A stretch of 52,750 nt of DNA from ZC4RG20 sp964553875 (GCA_964553875.1 CAZKNH010000012.1:1-52750); one strand, 5' to 3'; counted from the first letter of the stretch, positions 33,556-43,332 are shown. Made by a program: numbers and translations. The notes: generated by a model from the letters alone, not told the origin.

Positions 33556-34914
33556 ATGGACGTCACGATAGCGCCGGAGGGCGTGCTCAAGGTCCTTTCC
33601 CGCTCGGAGGTGAACCAGCTCCGCGGAGCGGGGGACGGCCGGCTCTATGAAGTGTGGCGCCAGTGCTCTCTGGCCGTGCTGAACTCCGGAGCCCAGGGGG
33701 ACGACGTCCGCGAGATCCTGATGCGTAATCGGGATTTCAGGATATCGATCATCAGCCACATCGGCGGCATCGCGCTCGAGCTCAAGAACGCGCCGGACCA
33801 CGCGTTCGTCGATGGACAGATGATCCGCGGCATCAGGGAACACCTCTTCGCCGTGCTGCGCGACCTGCTCTATGTGCACGGCGACGTGCTCTCGAGCAAC
33901 CGCTTCGATCTGACGACGTCCGCCGGCATCACCGACGCCGTCTTCCATATCCTGCGCAACGCCCGCGCGCTGACCGCAGGAGCCGATCCGCGGCTCGTCG
34001 TCTGCTGGGGAGGCCATGCGGTCAGCCGCGAGGAGTACGACTATTCGAAGGTGGTCGGCTACGAGCTCGGCCTCCGCGGCATGGACATCTGCACGGGGTG
34101 CGGCGCGGGTGCGATGAAAGGCCCGATGAAGGGCGCGACGGTGGGACATGCGAAGCAGCGCGTGCGGAACGCGCGCTACCTCGGGCTCACCGAGCCGACG
34201 ATCATCGCGGCCGAGGCGCCGAACCCGATCGTGAACGAGCTCGTGATCCTGCCGGACATGGAGAAGCGCCTCGAGGCGTTCGTGCGCCTCGCGCACGCGA
34301 TCGTCGTCTTCCCCGGAGGCGTCGGCACCGCCGAGGAGATTTTGTACCTGCTCGGCATCCTGTTGAACGAGAAGAACCGGGACGTGCCGTTGCCGGTGAT
34401 CTTCACCGGTCCCGAGAGCAGCCGTTACTACATGGAGCGCCTGCACGCGTTCATCGGCGACACGCTCGGCGAGGCCGCGCAGTCGAGATACAAGATCATT
34501 TTGAACGACCCGCCTGCGGTCGCGCGCGAAGTCGCGGCAGGGCTCGAGGTCGTGCGCGCCGCACGCGCGAAGACGGACGACGCTTACTTCTTCAACTGGC
34601 AGCTCGAGATCGGCATCGACTTCCAGCGGCCGTTCCACGCGACACACGAATCGATGGCCGCGCTCGAGCTGCACCGTGACCAGCCGCTCGATCAGCTCGC
34701 GGTCAATCTGCGGCGCGCGTTCTCCGGGATCGTCGCGGGCAACGTGCGCGAGGCCGGCATCCGCCTCGTCGAGGAGCACGGACCGTTCGAGCTGCGAGGC
34801 GATCGCACGGTCACGAACGCGCTCGACCGGCTCCTCAACGACTTCGTGGCGCAGCGCCGCATGCGTCTTTCCGATCCGTGCAACTACGTGCCGTGCTATC
34901 GGATTGTGGGCTGA
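33556..34914 (+). CDS. ppnN: Pyrimidine/purine nucleotide 5'-monophosphate nucleosidase PpnN (YgdH)
   Basis: A 452-residue enzyme that hydrolyses nucleoside monophosphates to base and ribose 5-phosphate and is controlled by (p)ppGpp in E. coli. The LOG-like core has CTGCGAGAMKGPMKGA near 179-194 and the diagnostic P-G-G-x-G-T-x-x-E at about 253-261 (FPGGVGTAEEILYL). Flanking N- and C-terminal domains give the full normal length. The ATG at 33556 is 49 bases after the transpeptidase stop. Confidence 0.92.
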   Translation: MDVTIAPEGVLKVLSRSEVNQLRGAGDGRLYEVWRQCSLAVLNSGAQGDDVREILMRNRDFRISIISHIGGIALELKNAPDHAFVDGQMIRGIREHLFAVLRDLLYVHGDVLSSNRFDLTTSAGITDAVFHILRNARALTAGADPRLVVCWGGHAVSREEYDYSKVVGYELGLRGMDICTGCGAGAMKGPMKGATVGHAKQRVRNARYLGLTEPTIIAAEAPNPIVNELVILPDMEKRLEAFVRLAHAIVVFPGGVGTAEEILYLLGILLNEKNRDVPLPVIFTGPESSRYYMERLHAFIGDTLGEAAQSRYKIILNDPPAVAREVAAGLEVVRAARAKTDDAYFFNWQLEIGIDFQRPFHATHESMAALELHRDQPLDQLAVNLRRAFSGIVAGNVREAGIRLVEEHGPFELRGDRTVTNALDRLLNDFVAQRRMRLSDPCNYVPCYRIVG

Positions 34915-35065
34915 TTCTCATCGGCGTTTCTCGCTTACGTTAACTGCGCGCAAATCACTGACTCTGCGACAATTTTCGGTCGTTGCGACTGAGACCCAGT
35001 TCCTGGAGAGCACACGGGTCGCGCGTGTACGTTTACGCGCAGTACGTAACACCGAATTGACGCTG

Positions 35066-35332
35066 ATGAGCGAGCAGAAGTCTCACCGCTTTCGTCCTCC
35101 GCTCTACCACACGAAGGCCGCCGGCGCGTCCGCATCGCGACCTTCCGCCGACGTGCGGAACGAGTCGTCGAACGATCAGACGGGCTGGGACGCCTATCGA
35201 AAATGGGTCACGCACGTGACGCGGAAGCCTTCAGTGCACCGCTCGCCGATCGACCATTCGATCTACAGCTGGAAGGGCTACCAAAACTGGGCCGACAAAG
35301 TCCGTCAGTCGTGGAAGCCCGAGGAAAGCTGA
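35066..35332 (+). CDS. Small basic protein of unknown function
   Basis: An 88-residue protein with no recognised domain. The first half is polar and probably disordered. The second half carries two related blocks, WDAYRKWVTHV (41-51) and WKGYQNWADKV (69-79), both of the form W-x2-Y-x2-W-x3-V. Codon use is like the neighbours, which supports coding. No strong ribosome site precedes the ATG, so the start is not certain. It follows a 151-base gap after ppnN that has a direct repeat of GTACGT 11 bases apart (about 35026-35048). It heads a group of three small genes. Confidence 0.6.
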   Translation: MSEQKSHRFRPPLYHTKAAGASASRPSADVRNESSNDQTGWDAYRKWVTHVTRKPSVHRSPIDHSIYSWKGYQNWADKVRQSWKPEES

Positions 35333-35376
35333 TCGGACGAATCGGAATCGTACCGTCTCAAGCGGAGTCGCCCAGC

Positions 35377-35550
35377 ATGGAAGCAAAGAAGAACGGCGGG
35401 AAGAATCCCTTTGCCGACATCGCACACTCGCTTGCATGGATCACTTCCGCGATGGATGCCGCAAGGCGCCATAAGGAGCGCATGCGGGATCCGTTCGTCG
35501 CGGACGATCGTGCCGACGAGCGCCCCCGGTTATCCGGCGAGCTGCACTGA
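35377..35550 (+). CDS. Very small hydrophilic protein, unknown
   Basis: A 57-residue predicted protein, charged, with a helical stretch FADIAHSLAWITSAMDAARR and a basic-acidic tail. No family was recognised. GGAG lies 11 bases before the ATG, a little far. It sits 44 bases after the small basic protein and 35 bases before the small membrane protein, in the same direction. Coding is plausible but less certain than for its neighbours. Confidence 0.5.
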   Translation: MEAKKNGGKNPFADIAHSLAWITSAMDAARRHKERMRDPFVADDRADERPRLSGELH

Positions 35551-35585
35551 GAACCCCTCCTGCAGCCGGCTCTTCGTTTCCCCGT

Positions 35586-35843
35586 ATGGAGATCGTCCTG
35601 CAGTGGCTCGATGACCTGGACGACGCGGTTTTCGCGGTCGTCCTGGCCTGGGAACGGCTGCGGCGCTACTGCGTCGGGATCGGCGCCGCGTCCGCGGCGG
35701 CGCTCGCCGCGAGCGCGATCGTCGCCTCGGACCTCGTGCTCCCGCTCGCGGCCGTCGCGGCCGTCAGCGTGTCGCTCGGAGTGATCGGGGCGGCGGTTGC
35801 GGCCGTCGCGGAAGCCAGGAGCAGCGCACCCCGTCGCGCTTGA
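35586..35843 (+). CDS. Small membrane protein, unknown
   Basis: An 85-residue protein with two hydrophobic segments (about 28-48 and 51-75) joined by a short turn, rich in alanine and valine, and a short polar tail. The N-terminal LQWLDDLDDAVFAVVLAWERLRR is amphipathic. No named family was recognised. Its stop codon lies inside the -35 box of the htpG promoter, so its transcript and the heat-shock promoter are physically interlocked. Confidence 0.6.
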   Translation: MEIVLQWLDDLDDAVFAVVLAWERLRRYCVGIGAASAAALAASAIVASDLVLPLAAVAAVSVSLGVIGAAVAAVAEARSSAPRRA

Positions 35844-35866
35844 AAAATAGCAGGCCGGCCCTATCG
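35839..35866 (+). promoter_or_regulatory. Sigma-32 (RpoH) type heat-shock promoter of htpG
   Basis: CTTGAAA at 35839-35845 is an exact sigma-32 -35 box. A 13-base spacer leads to CCCTATCG at 35859-35866, which keeps CCC and AT of the CCCCATnT consensus. The htpG ATG is 32 bases further on. Spacer length and distance to the start codon are nearly the same as at htpX. Confidence 0.72.
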
Positions 35867-35898
35867 TAGCCCGTACGTCAATTTCGGGCCGCCTGCCA

Positions 35899-37770
35899 AT
35901 GGAGACGACTCCGACGACCCACGGATTCCAGGCCGAGGTGAAGCAGCTGCTTCACCTGATGGTGCATTCGCTTTACAGCAACCGCGAGATTTTCCTTCGC
36001 GAGCTGATCTCGAACGCCTCGGACGCGAACGACAAACTGCGCTTCGAGTCGCTGGCGCGTCAGGAGCTCGCGGCGCAAGCCGCGAACCTCGAGATCGTCG
36101 TCACGGTCGACGAGCGCGCGAAGACCATTTCGATCGCGGACAACGGCATCGGCATGACGCGCGACGAGATCGTCGAGCAGCTCGGCACGATCGCCCATTC
36201 CGGCACGCAGCGCTTCGTCGAGAGGCTGACCGGCGATCAGCGCAAGGACTCGCAGCTGATCGGCCAGTTCGGCGTGGGCTTCTACTCCGCGTTCATCGTC
36301 GCGGAGCGCGTCGAGGTCGAAAGCCGTAAGGCGGGGGAGCCGCCCGAGGCAGGCGTCCTCTGGAAATCGGACGGGAAGGGCGAGTTCACGGTCGAGAACC
36401 GGACGAAGGCCGAGCCGGGCACGCTCGTCAGGCTCTTCCTGCGCGACGACGCGCAGGAGTTCCTCGATGCGGCCAGGATTCGCGGCCTGATCCGCAAGTA
36501 CTCCGACCACATCGCGTTCCCGGTGAAGCTGCGCGAAGGCGCGGGAGCCGCCGAGGTCGTCAATCAGGCGAAAGCGCTCTGGACCCGTCCGCGCGGCGAG
36601 ATCACGGACAGCGAGTACATCGAGTTCTACAAGCACGTCACGCACGATCTCCGGGAGCCGCTCGCATGGACGCACAATCGCGTCGAGGGCAAGCGCGAAT
36701 ACACGTGCCTCCTGTATCTGCCGAGCGTCGCGCCGTTCGATCTGTGGAACCGCGAGGCGCCGCGGGGGCTCAAGCTCTACGTCCAGCGCGTCTTCATCAC
36801 CGATGCCGCACCGCAGTTCCTGCCGCTCTATCTGCGCTTCGTCCGAGGGGTCGTCGACGCGAGCGACTTGTCGCTCAACGTCTCGCGCGAGCTGCTGCAG
36901 GAAGATCCGCACGTCGCGGCCATCAAGTCGGCTTTGACGAAGCGTGTGCTCGACATGCTCGAGCGCCTCGCGAAGGACGAGCCCGAGAAGTACCGCACGT
37001 TCTGGCGCGAGTTCGGGACGGTGCTGAAGGAGGGGCTCGCCGAGGACCCCGCGAACCGCGAGCGGATCGCGGAGCTCTTGCGCTTCAGCAGCACGAAGTC
37101 CGACGGCGACGAGCAGGACCGGAGCCTCGCGGCGTACGTCGATGCGGCGAGGCCCGAGCAGGACGAGATCTACTACCTGCTGGCGGACACGCTGACGGCC
37201 GCGCGCTCGAGCCCCCATCTCGAGGTTCTGAAGTCCCGTGACGTCGAGGTGCTCTTTCTGACGGATCGGCTCGACGAGTGGGTGATGCAATTCCTCGACG
37301 AGTACCGCGGCAAGCGGCTGAAAGACGTCGCGCGCGGCGCGATCGACCTGAAGAAGCTCGGCGCGGAGCCGGCCGTCTCGCCCGAGCCGAGCCAGGAAGA
37401 GAAGGATTTCCTCGAGCGCGTGAAGGGTGTGCTTCGCGAGCGCGTGCAGGAGGTGCGCTTCAGCGAACGGCTGACCGAGTCCGCGGCCTGCCTGGTGCTC
37501 GGCGAGGAGGATCTCGGGCGGCGAATGCGGGAGCTTTTGAAGGCCGCCGGGCACGATGCGCCGGAGAAGGCGCCGAACCTCGAGCTCAATCCCCGCCACC
37601 CGTTGATCGAGCGGCTCAAGACCGAACGGGACGACGCCCGGTTCGAGCAGCTCGCGCTCCTGATCTTCGATCAGGCGGCGCTCGCGGAAGGCCGACCGCT
37701 CGAGGATCCCGCCGCGTTCGTGAAGCGACTGAACCGCCTGCTCGTCGAGCTCGGCTCCGCCGCCGCGTGA
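35899..37770 (+). CDS. htpG: Chaperone HtpG (Hsp90)
   Basis: A 623-residue bacterial Hsp90. The N-terminal ATPase domain has SNREIFLRELISNASDA, DNGIGM near 79-84 and GQFGVGFYSAF near 121-131. The middle domain carries SLNVSRELLQED and the C-terminal dimerisation domain is complete. Length is normal. It folds and stabilises client proteins in the cytoplasm. It is preceded by the heat-shock promoter at 35839-35866. Confidence 0.97.
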   Translation: METTPTTHGFQAEVKQLLHLMVHSLYSNREIFLRELISNASDANDKLRFESLARQELAAQAANLEIVVTVDERAKTISIADNGIGMTRDEIVEQLGTIAHSGTQRFVERLTGDQRKDSQLIGQFGVGFYSAFIVAERVEVESRKAGEPPEAGVLWKSDGKGEFTVENRTKAEPGTLVRLFLRDDAQEFLDAARIRGLIRKYSDHIAFPVKLREGAGAAEVVNQAKALWTRPRGEITDSEYIEFYKHVTHDLREPLAWTHNRVEGKREYTCLLYLPSVAPFDLWNREAPRGLKLYVQRVFITDAAPQFLPLYLRFVRGVVDASDLSLNVSRELLQEDPHVAAIKSALTKRVLDMLERLAKDEPEKYRTFWREFGTVLKEGLAEDPANRERIAELLRFSSTKSDGDEQDRSLAAYVDAARPEQDEIYYLLADTLTAARSSPHLEVLKSRDVEVLFLTDRLDEWVMQFLDEYRGKRLKDVARGAIDLKKLGAEPAVSPEPSQEEKDFLERVKGVLRERVQEVRFSERLTESAACLVLGEEDLGRRMRELLKAAGHDAPEKAPNLELNPRHPLIERLKTERDDARFEQLALLIFDQAALAEGRPLEDPAAFVKRLNRLLVELGSAAA

Positions 37771-37826
37771 GTCGACGGGCGCGGTTCTTGCAGGTCCGAT
37801 ACGATCACCCCGGCCGCGGAGCAGAC

Positions 37827-38171
37827 ATGAATCAGCAGTCGCAGAGCGTCGATGCGAACGTCCTGCCGGAGCGGACGACGGTGCTCGTCGCCTACGTGCT
37901 GCACCTCGTCGGCAGTGTCGCGGCCGTCCCGAGCCTGATCGGTCTGCTGCTGAATTATCTGAAGCGCGGCGATGTCGACGAGGCACTCGCAACCCACCAT
38001 CGCTGGATGATCCGCACCTTCTGGTGGGCGCTGCTGTGGGTCGTCCTCGGCTGGCTCACGACCGTGCTCCTGGTCGGTTGGCTGATCCTCGGTCTCGCGT
38101 GGCTCTGGTATGTCTACCGCCACGTGCTCGGGCTGATTCGGCTCGCGAACGGCGAGTCGATGCCGCGATAG
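37827..38171 (+). CDS. Small membrane protein (DUF4870/Tic20-like)
   Basis: A 114-residue protein with about three transmembrane segments (roughly 19-46, 65-80 and 82-97). The pattern TTVLVAYVLHLVG then LNYLKRG and HHRWMIRTFWW resembles small Tic20/DUF4870 membrane proteins of unknown role. The ATG at 37827 has GGAGCAG eight bases upstream. It follows htpG by 56 bases and may be read through from it. Confidence 0.68.
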   Translation: MNQQSQSVDANVLPERTTVLVAYVLHLVGSVAAVPSLIGLLLNYLKRGDVDEALATHHRWMIRTFWWALLWVVLGWLTTVLLVGWLILGLAWLWYVYRHVLGLIRLANGESMPR

Positions 38172-38191
38172 CAGGGCGGGAGGTCCACGTG

Positions 38192-38854
38192 ATGCGGCGA
38201 ACGGCGACGGCCGAACGGCAGTCGATCCCGGGCCCGGCCGGACCGCTCGAGGCCCTGGTCGAAGCAGCGGCGGAGCCGGCTTCGGCCGTTGCGGTCGTCT
38301 GTCACCCGCATCCTCTGCACGGCGGCGCGATGACGAACAAGGTCGCGTACACGCTGGCGCGTGCCTTCATGCGGGTCGGCGCGGTCTCCGTTCGCTTCAA
38401 TTTCCGGGGCGTCGGCGCATCGGCCGGCACTCATACCGGCGGCGAGGGCGAGCGCGAGGACGCGGTCGCGGTCGCGAAGTGGGCGCGCGAAGCCTATCCG
38501 GGCCTGCCGCTTTATCTGGGCGGATTCTCGTTCGGCGCCGGTATCGCCGCGAGCGTCGCGAGCGGGCTCGGCGCGGCCGTGCTCGTCACCGTCGCGCCTC
38601 CGGTTGCGAGGCTCGCCGGCGGCGTCACACCGCCCGGTTGCCCGTGGCTCATCGTCCACGGCTCGGAGGACGAGCTCGTGCCGCTCGACGACGTCGAGGC
38701 GTGGCGGGCCGTGCACGCGCCGAGCGCACGGCTCGTCGTGCTCGAAGGCGCGACGCACTTTTTTCACGGCAGGCTCAAGGAGCTCTCGGAGAGCGTCGAG
38801 TCGTTCGTCCGCGACGCGGTCGATCTCGGCGCAGCGAACGCCGTCCGGGCCTGA
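38192..38854 (+). CDS. Cytoplasmic alpha/beta hydrolase
   Basis: A 220-residue hydrolase. The oxyanion region is CHPHPLHGGAMTNKV near 37-51, the fingerprint of a widespread bacterial serine-hydrolase group. RFNFRGVGAS follows, then the nucleophile elbow GFSFGA, an aspartate in GSEDELVP and the final histidine in GATHFF. No signal peptide. Substrate unknown. GGGAGG lies nine bases before the ATG at 38192; it is the last gene of the plus-strand run starting at htpX. Confidence 0.85.
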   Translation: MRRTATAERQSIPGPAGPLEALVEAAAEPASAVAVVCHPHPLHGGAMTNKVAYTLARAFMRVGAVSVRFNFRGVGASAGTHTGGEGEREDAVAVAKWAREAYPGLPLYLGGFSFGAGIAASVASGLGAAVLVTVAPPVARLAGGVTPPGCPWLIVHGSEDELVPLDDVEAWRAVHAPSARLVVLEGATHFFHGRLKELSESVESFVRDAVDLGAANAVRA

Positions 38855-38971
38855 GGCGGGCCGCACGCGGCGCGCTCGAGCGCGCTTCGCGGCGTTCGTT
38901 CGGCTGCATGGACGTCGGCGCGACGACGCCCCGCGTCGTTCGCGCACCAGGCGTTGTCTCGCGCGAGCCGA

Positions 38972-39490
38972 TCAGCCGTCGACGAAGAACTGCTTCTTGA
39001 AGCGCACCGTGAAACGGCTCGCTTCGTTGATCGGCGTCACGTCGACGGTGAAGATCAGCGTCTCTCCGTCCGTGATGCCCGTTTCGCCGATGTAGTAGAC
39101 CGCGGTTCCTTCCTTGATCTCCCGCATATTGATGTTCTTCAGCTGGCCCGTCAGGTTGATCGCGGACGCCGACACGCTGCCGGTAACCGGCGTGCCCATC
39201 GTGCCGTCGGTCTTGCGCAGAATGCTGACGTTCAGCATCGCGCGATTCCTGCTCCGGACGATGCCGTATTGCGCGGCGACTTTCTCCGTGAGCTGGTCGG
39301 TGCCGATGGCGTTGAAGTGGACGACGTAGTCGCCGAAATCCTTCATGTGCTCGGTGCCGGGGAGAACGACGTCCCGATCGTTCTGCTCCTGGGCGATCGC
39401 CGTTTGCGTCGGCTGCTCGCAGGCGGACAGGAAGGCGAAAGTGCCGAGGAGCGGCAGCAGGCGGGCGTGCTTGATCGCATGCTGGATCAT
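38972..39490 (-). CDS. DUF4426 lipoprotein
   Basis: A 172-residue protein with a lipoprotein signal ending L-S-A-C24, so the mature protein is lipid-anchored. The remainder is a DUF4426 domain (FGDYVVHFNAI, Y-G-I-V-R-S-R-N-R-A, FTVRFKKQFFVDG). DUF4426 genes commonly sit next to yggT in gammaproteobacteria, as here, but their function is not known. The ATG at 39490 has AGGAGA nine bases upstream. Confidence 0.85.
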   Translation of the reverse strand: MIQHAIKHARLLPLLGTFAFLSACEQPTQTAIAQEQNDRDVVLPGTEHMKDFGDYVVHFNAIGTDQLTEKVAAQYGIVRSRNRAMLNVSILRKTDGTMGTPVTGSVSASAINLTGQLKNINMREIKEGTAVYYIGETGITDGETLIFTVDVTPINEASRFTVRFKKQFFVDG

Positions 39491-39561
39491 GGGAATTCTC
39501 CTACAGTCGCCGGCTCCACTATAAACCCATTTCCCGGCAGCCGACAGCCGGCTTCCTGCGC

Positions 39562-40107
39562 CTAGCGCAGGTACGGGGCGAGCGGCAGCGCGATGGATAC
39601 GGCCTGGAGGAGGATCAGCACGAGCAGCGGGCTCAGGTCGACGCCCGCGATCGGCGGCACGATTCGCCTCGCGGGCGCGAGAATCGGCTCCACGAGATCC
39701 CCGAGCAGCGCGCCGATCGGCGTGTAGCGGCCTTGCCCGATCCAGCTCAGGATCACGTAGACGAAGATCGCGATCGTGTAGAACCAGATCGTGAGGTTGA
39801 CGAGCCTCAGCACGACCGTGACGGCGAACGTGCCCGCAGGCATCGAAATGCCCGCGAGGGCGAGCAGAACGAACGTCACGATCGCCTCGAGCGCGACGAG
39901 CAGCAGGAGCGTCGGCAGATCGATCCCGCGCGCGGAAGGCAGCATCCGGCGTGCCGGGCGGACGAGCGGATTCGTGATCCGCAGGATCACTTCCGCGAAC
40001 GGGTTGTGAAAGTCGGCCCTCGTCCACTGCATGATGAAGCGCAGCAGGAACGTGAGCACGTAGAGATCCGCGAGAGTCTTGACGAGGAAGATCAGCGCCG
40101 TCTGCAT
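39562..40107 (-). CDS. yggT: YggT-family inner-membrane protein
   Basis: A 181-residue protein made of two YggT repeats: LLRFIMQWTRADFHNPF with NPLVRPARRMLP in the first half and VILSWIGQGRYTPIG with EPILAPARRIVPP in the second. It has about four transmembrane segments. YggT has been linked to osmotic tolerance, but its biochemical role is not established. It lies between DUF4426 and yggS on the same strand. Confidence 0.9.
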   Translation of the reverse strand: MQTALIFLVKTLADLYVLTFLLRFIMQWTRADFHNPFAEVILRITNPLVRPARRMLPSARGIDLPTLLLLVALEAIVTFVLLALAGISMPAGTFAVTVVLRLVNLTIWFYTIAIFVYVILSWIGQGRYTPIGALLGDLVEPILAPARRIVPPIAGVDLSPLLVLILLQAVSIALPLAPYLR

Positions 40108-40222
40108 GCCGTTCGTCCGGTAGAGCCCGCGGAAAGATAGCACGCGGAGGCTTTTCGCGCGCTCGGGCGGGCTCGATCGCCCGATGCGCCGGCGACCGCC
40201 CGCGCGGCGGCCGCGGTGCGGG

Positions 40223-40909
40223 TCAACGCGCGCGCTCGCCGAAGATCGCGGTGCCGATGCGTACGCACGTCGCTCCCGCCTCGATCGCGATCTCGAAGTC
40301 GTCGGACATTCCCATCGACAGTGTATCGACCGTGAAACCGCGCGCCGCGAGGTGCGCATTGAGCGCGGCGAGCCGTTCGAAATGCGCCCGGCTCTCGTCC
40401 GGCGCGAGGCCGGCGGGCGGAATCGTCATCAGGCCGCGCAGCGCGAGCCGGTCGGAGCGGGCGATGAAGTCGGCGAGCGGCTCCACCTCGTCGGGCGCGA
40501 CGCCGCCCTTCTGTGGCTCGCCAGCCAGGTTCACCTGGATCAGGACGTTCAGCGGCGGCGCGTGGTACGGCCGCTGCTCGGCGAGTCGCCTCGCGATCCG
40601 TTCGCGATCGACCGTGTGCGCCCAGTGAAAGCGCTCGGCGATGAAGCGCGTCTTGTTGGCTTGGATGCGTCCGATGAAATGCCAGACGATGTCGAGGTCG
40701 GCGAGCGCGTCGAGCTTCGCCTCCGCTTCCTGAGCGTAGCTCTCGCCGAAATCGCGTTGTCCGGCCCGATACGCTCGTTGTATCGCTTCCGGCGACTGCT
40801 GTTTGCTGACCGCGACGATCGTCACATCGCGCGCGCTTCGGCCTGTGCGTTCCGCCGCAATACGAACGCGCTCACGAATCGTCGTCAGATGCTCCGTGAT
40901 ATCTGTCAC
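40223..40909 (-). CDS. yggS: PLP homeostasis protein YggS (PipY/PLPBP)
   Basis: A 228-residue alpha/beta-barrel protein that binds pyridoxal phosphate on Lys36 (VAVSKQQS) and helps keep vitamin B6 and amino-acid pools balanced. The remaining landmarks are HFIGRIQANK, HTVDRER, LIQVNLAGEPQKGG, GLMTIPP and LSMGMSDDFEIAIEAGATCVRIG-type C-terminus. GTG at 40909 is the start. It is divergent from pilT, the standard arrangement in gammaproteobacteria. The 115-base gap to yggT holds no proC. Confidence 0.93.
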   Translation of the reverse strand: MTDITEHLTTIRERVRIAAERTGRSARDVTIVAVSKQQSPEAIQRAYRAGQRDFGESYAQEAEAKLDALADLDIVWHFIGRIQANKTRFIAERFHWAHTVDRERIARRLAEQRPYHAPPLNVLIQVNLAGEPQKGGVAPDEVEPLADFIARSDRLALRGLMTIPPAGLAPDESRAHFERLAALNAHLAARGFTVDTLSMGMSDDFEIAIEAGATCVRIGTAIFGERAR

Positions 40910-40930
40910 GCTTTAGACGTAGCTGCTGGC

Positions 40931-40936
40931 TATAGT
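40931..40936 (+). promoter_or_regulatory. Possible -10 box for pilT
   Basis: TATAGT stands in the 93-base gap between yggS and pilT, 66 bases before the pilT ATG, in the least G/C-rich part of the gap. No good -35 is found 16-18 bases upstream, so this is only a candidate. Confidence 0.3.
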
Positions 40937-41002
40937 ATGAGCACGACGCCTCGAATCCGTCTCGGATCGGGGGCGGTATCGGCTTCAGTTCAAGGATAAG
41001 TG

Positions 41003-42046
<1,044 letters not shown>

Positions 42047-42081
42047 TCGACCGCGAATCGTAGCGAAGCGAAAGGGCGGAG

Positions 42082-43239
42082 ATGGAACGCGATCAAGCCG
42101 TCAGGTTGATGCAGAACCTGCTGAGGAAGATGGTCGAGCAGAACGGCTCGGACCTCTTCATCACCGCGGACTTCCCGCCGGCGATCAAGATCGACGGCGT
42201 GATCAGGCCGTTCGCGGACAAGCCGTTGACCCCGGCGCAGAGCTCGATGATCGTCCGCTCGATCATGAACGACAAGCAGGCGAAGGAGTTCGACGCGACG
42301 AAGGAATGCAACTTCGCGATCGCGCCTCAGGGCATCGGCCGGTTTCGCGTGAGCGCGTTCGTCGCGCAGGGCAACGTCGGCGCCGTGATCCGGCAGATCG
42401 TCACGAAGATCCCGACGTTCGAGGATCTCGAGCTTCCGCCTCAGCTCAAGGACGTCGCGATGACGAAGCGCGGCCTCTGCCTCGTCGTCGGCGGCACGGG
42501 CTCGGGTAAGTCGACGACGCTCGCCGCGATGATCGGCTACCGCAACGAGAACAGCCGCGGGCACATCATCACCATCGAGGATCCGGTCGAGTTCGTGCAC
42601 ACGCATCGCGGCTGCGTCGTCACGCATCGCGAGGTCGGCGTCGACACCGAAAGCTGGCACAACGCGCTGAAGAACACGCTGCGTCAGGCGCCGGACGTCA
42701 TCATGATCGGCGAGATTCGCGATCGGGAGACGATGGAATACGGCATCCAGTTCGCGGAGACGGGACACCTCTGCGTCGCGACGCTGCACGCGAACAGCGC
42801 GAACCAGGCGCTCGACCGCATCATCAACTTTTTCCCGGAGGAGCGCCGGCAGCAGCTCCTGATGGATCTTTCCCTGAACGTGACCGCGCTGATCTCGCAG
42901 CGGCTGATCCCGCGCGAGAACGGCATGGGGCGCGTGGCGGCGATGGAGATCATGCTCGCGTCGCCGCTGATCCGCGACCTGATCTTCCGCGGCGACGTCG
43001 CCTCGATCAAGGAAGTGATGGCCAAGTCGAACCGGCTCGGCATGCAGACGTTCGACCAGGCGCTGTTCAATCTGTACGAGGACGGCGTGATCTCGTACGA
43101 CGAAGCGATTCGCAACGCGGACTCGCAGAACGAGCTGCGCCTCAGGATCAAGCTGCAGAGCAAGAGGGAATCCGCGCTCGCGAAGGAGCAAGGCGAGAGC
43201 CTGCGGCTGATCGAGGAGGAGCGCGCCCACAAATTCTGA
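42082..43239 (+). CDS. pilU: PilT-dependent retraction ATPase PilU
   Basis: A 385-residue PilT paralogue that assists retraction. Walker A is GGTGSGKS at 137-144, followed by IITIEDPVEFVH, GEIRDRETMEYG and ATLHANSANQALDR. In place of AIRNLIREGK it has LIRDLIFRGD. The charged C-terminal tail beyond about residue 350 (QSKRESALAKEQGESLRLIE) is typical of PilU and longer than in PilT. It lies 35 bases after pilT. Confidence 0.94.
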   Translation: MERDQAVRLMQNLLRKMVEQNGSDLFITADFPPAIKIDGVIRPFADKPLTPAQSSMIVRSIMNDKQAKEFDATKECNFAIAPQGIGRFRVSAFVAQGNVGAVIRQIVTKIPTFEDLELPPQLKDVAMTKRGLCLVVGGTGSGKSTTLAAMIGYRNENSRGHIITIEDPVEFVHTHRGCVVTHREVGVDTESWHNALKNTLRQAPDVIMIGEIRDRETMEYGIQFAETGHLCVATLHANSANQALDRIINFFPEERRQQLLMDLSLNVTALISQRLIPRENGMGRVAAMEIMLASPLIRDLIFRGDVASIKEVMAKSNRLGMQTFDQALFNLYEDGVISYDEAIRNADSQNELRLRIKLQSKRESALAKEQGESLRLIEEERAHKF

Positions 43240-43269
43240 TCAGCCGTCGCGCGACCGCCCGGCAGCCGG

Positions 43270-43300
43270 GGATCGCTCCCAGCGCCGGAAGGAGCGGTCC
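43270..43300 (+). terminator. Hairpin between pilU and the third PilT-family gene
   Basis: GGATCGCTCC and GGAGCGGTCC pair over ten bases with one mismatch around an 11-base loop. It lies 31 bases after the pilU stop, without a T-run. It may attenuate or stabilise the transcript rather than end it, since the next gene begins 33 bases later. Confidence 0.35.
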
Positions 43301-43332
43301 TCTGGCTTCTACGGATCGGCTTACTACACGAG

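Noticed and set aside
38956..39565. Plus-strand frame of 203 codons over the DUF4426 gene
   Set aside because: The minus-strand frame has a clear lipoprotein signal, ribosome site and DUF4426 motifs.
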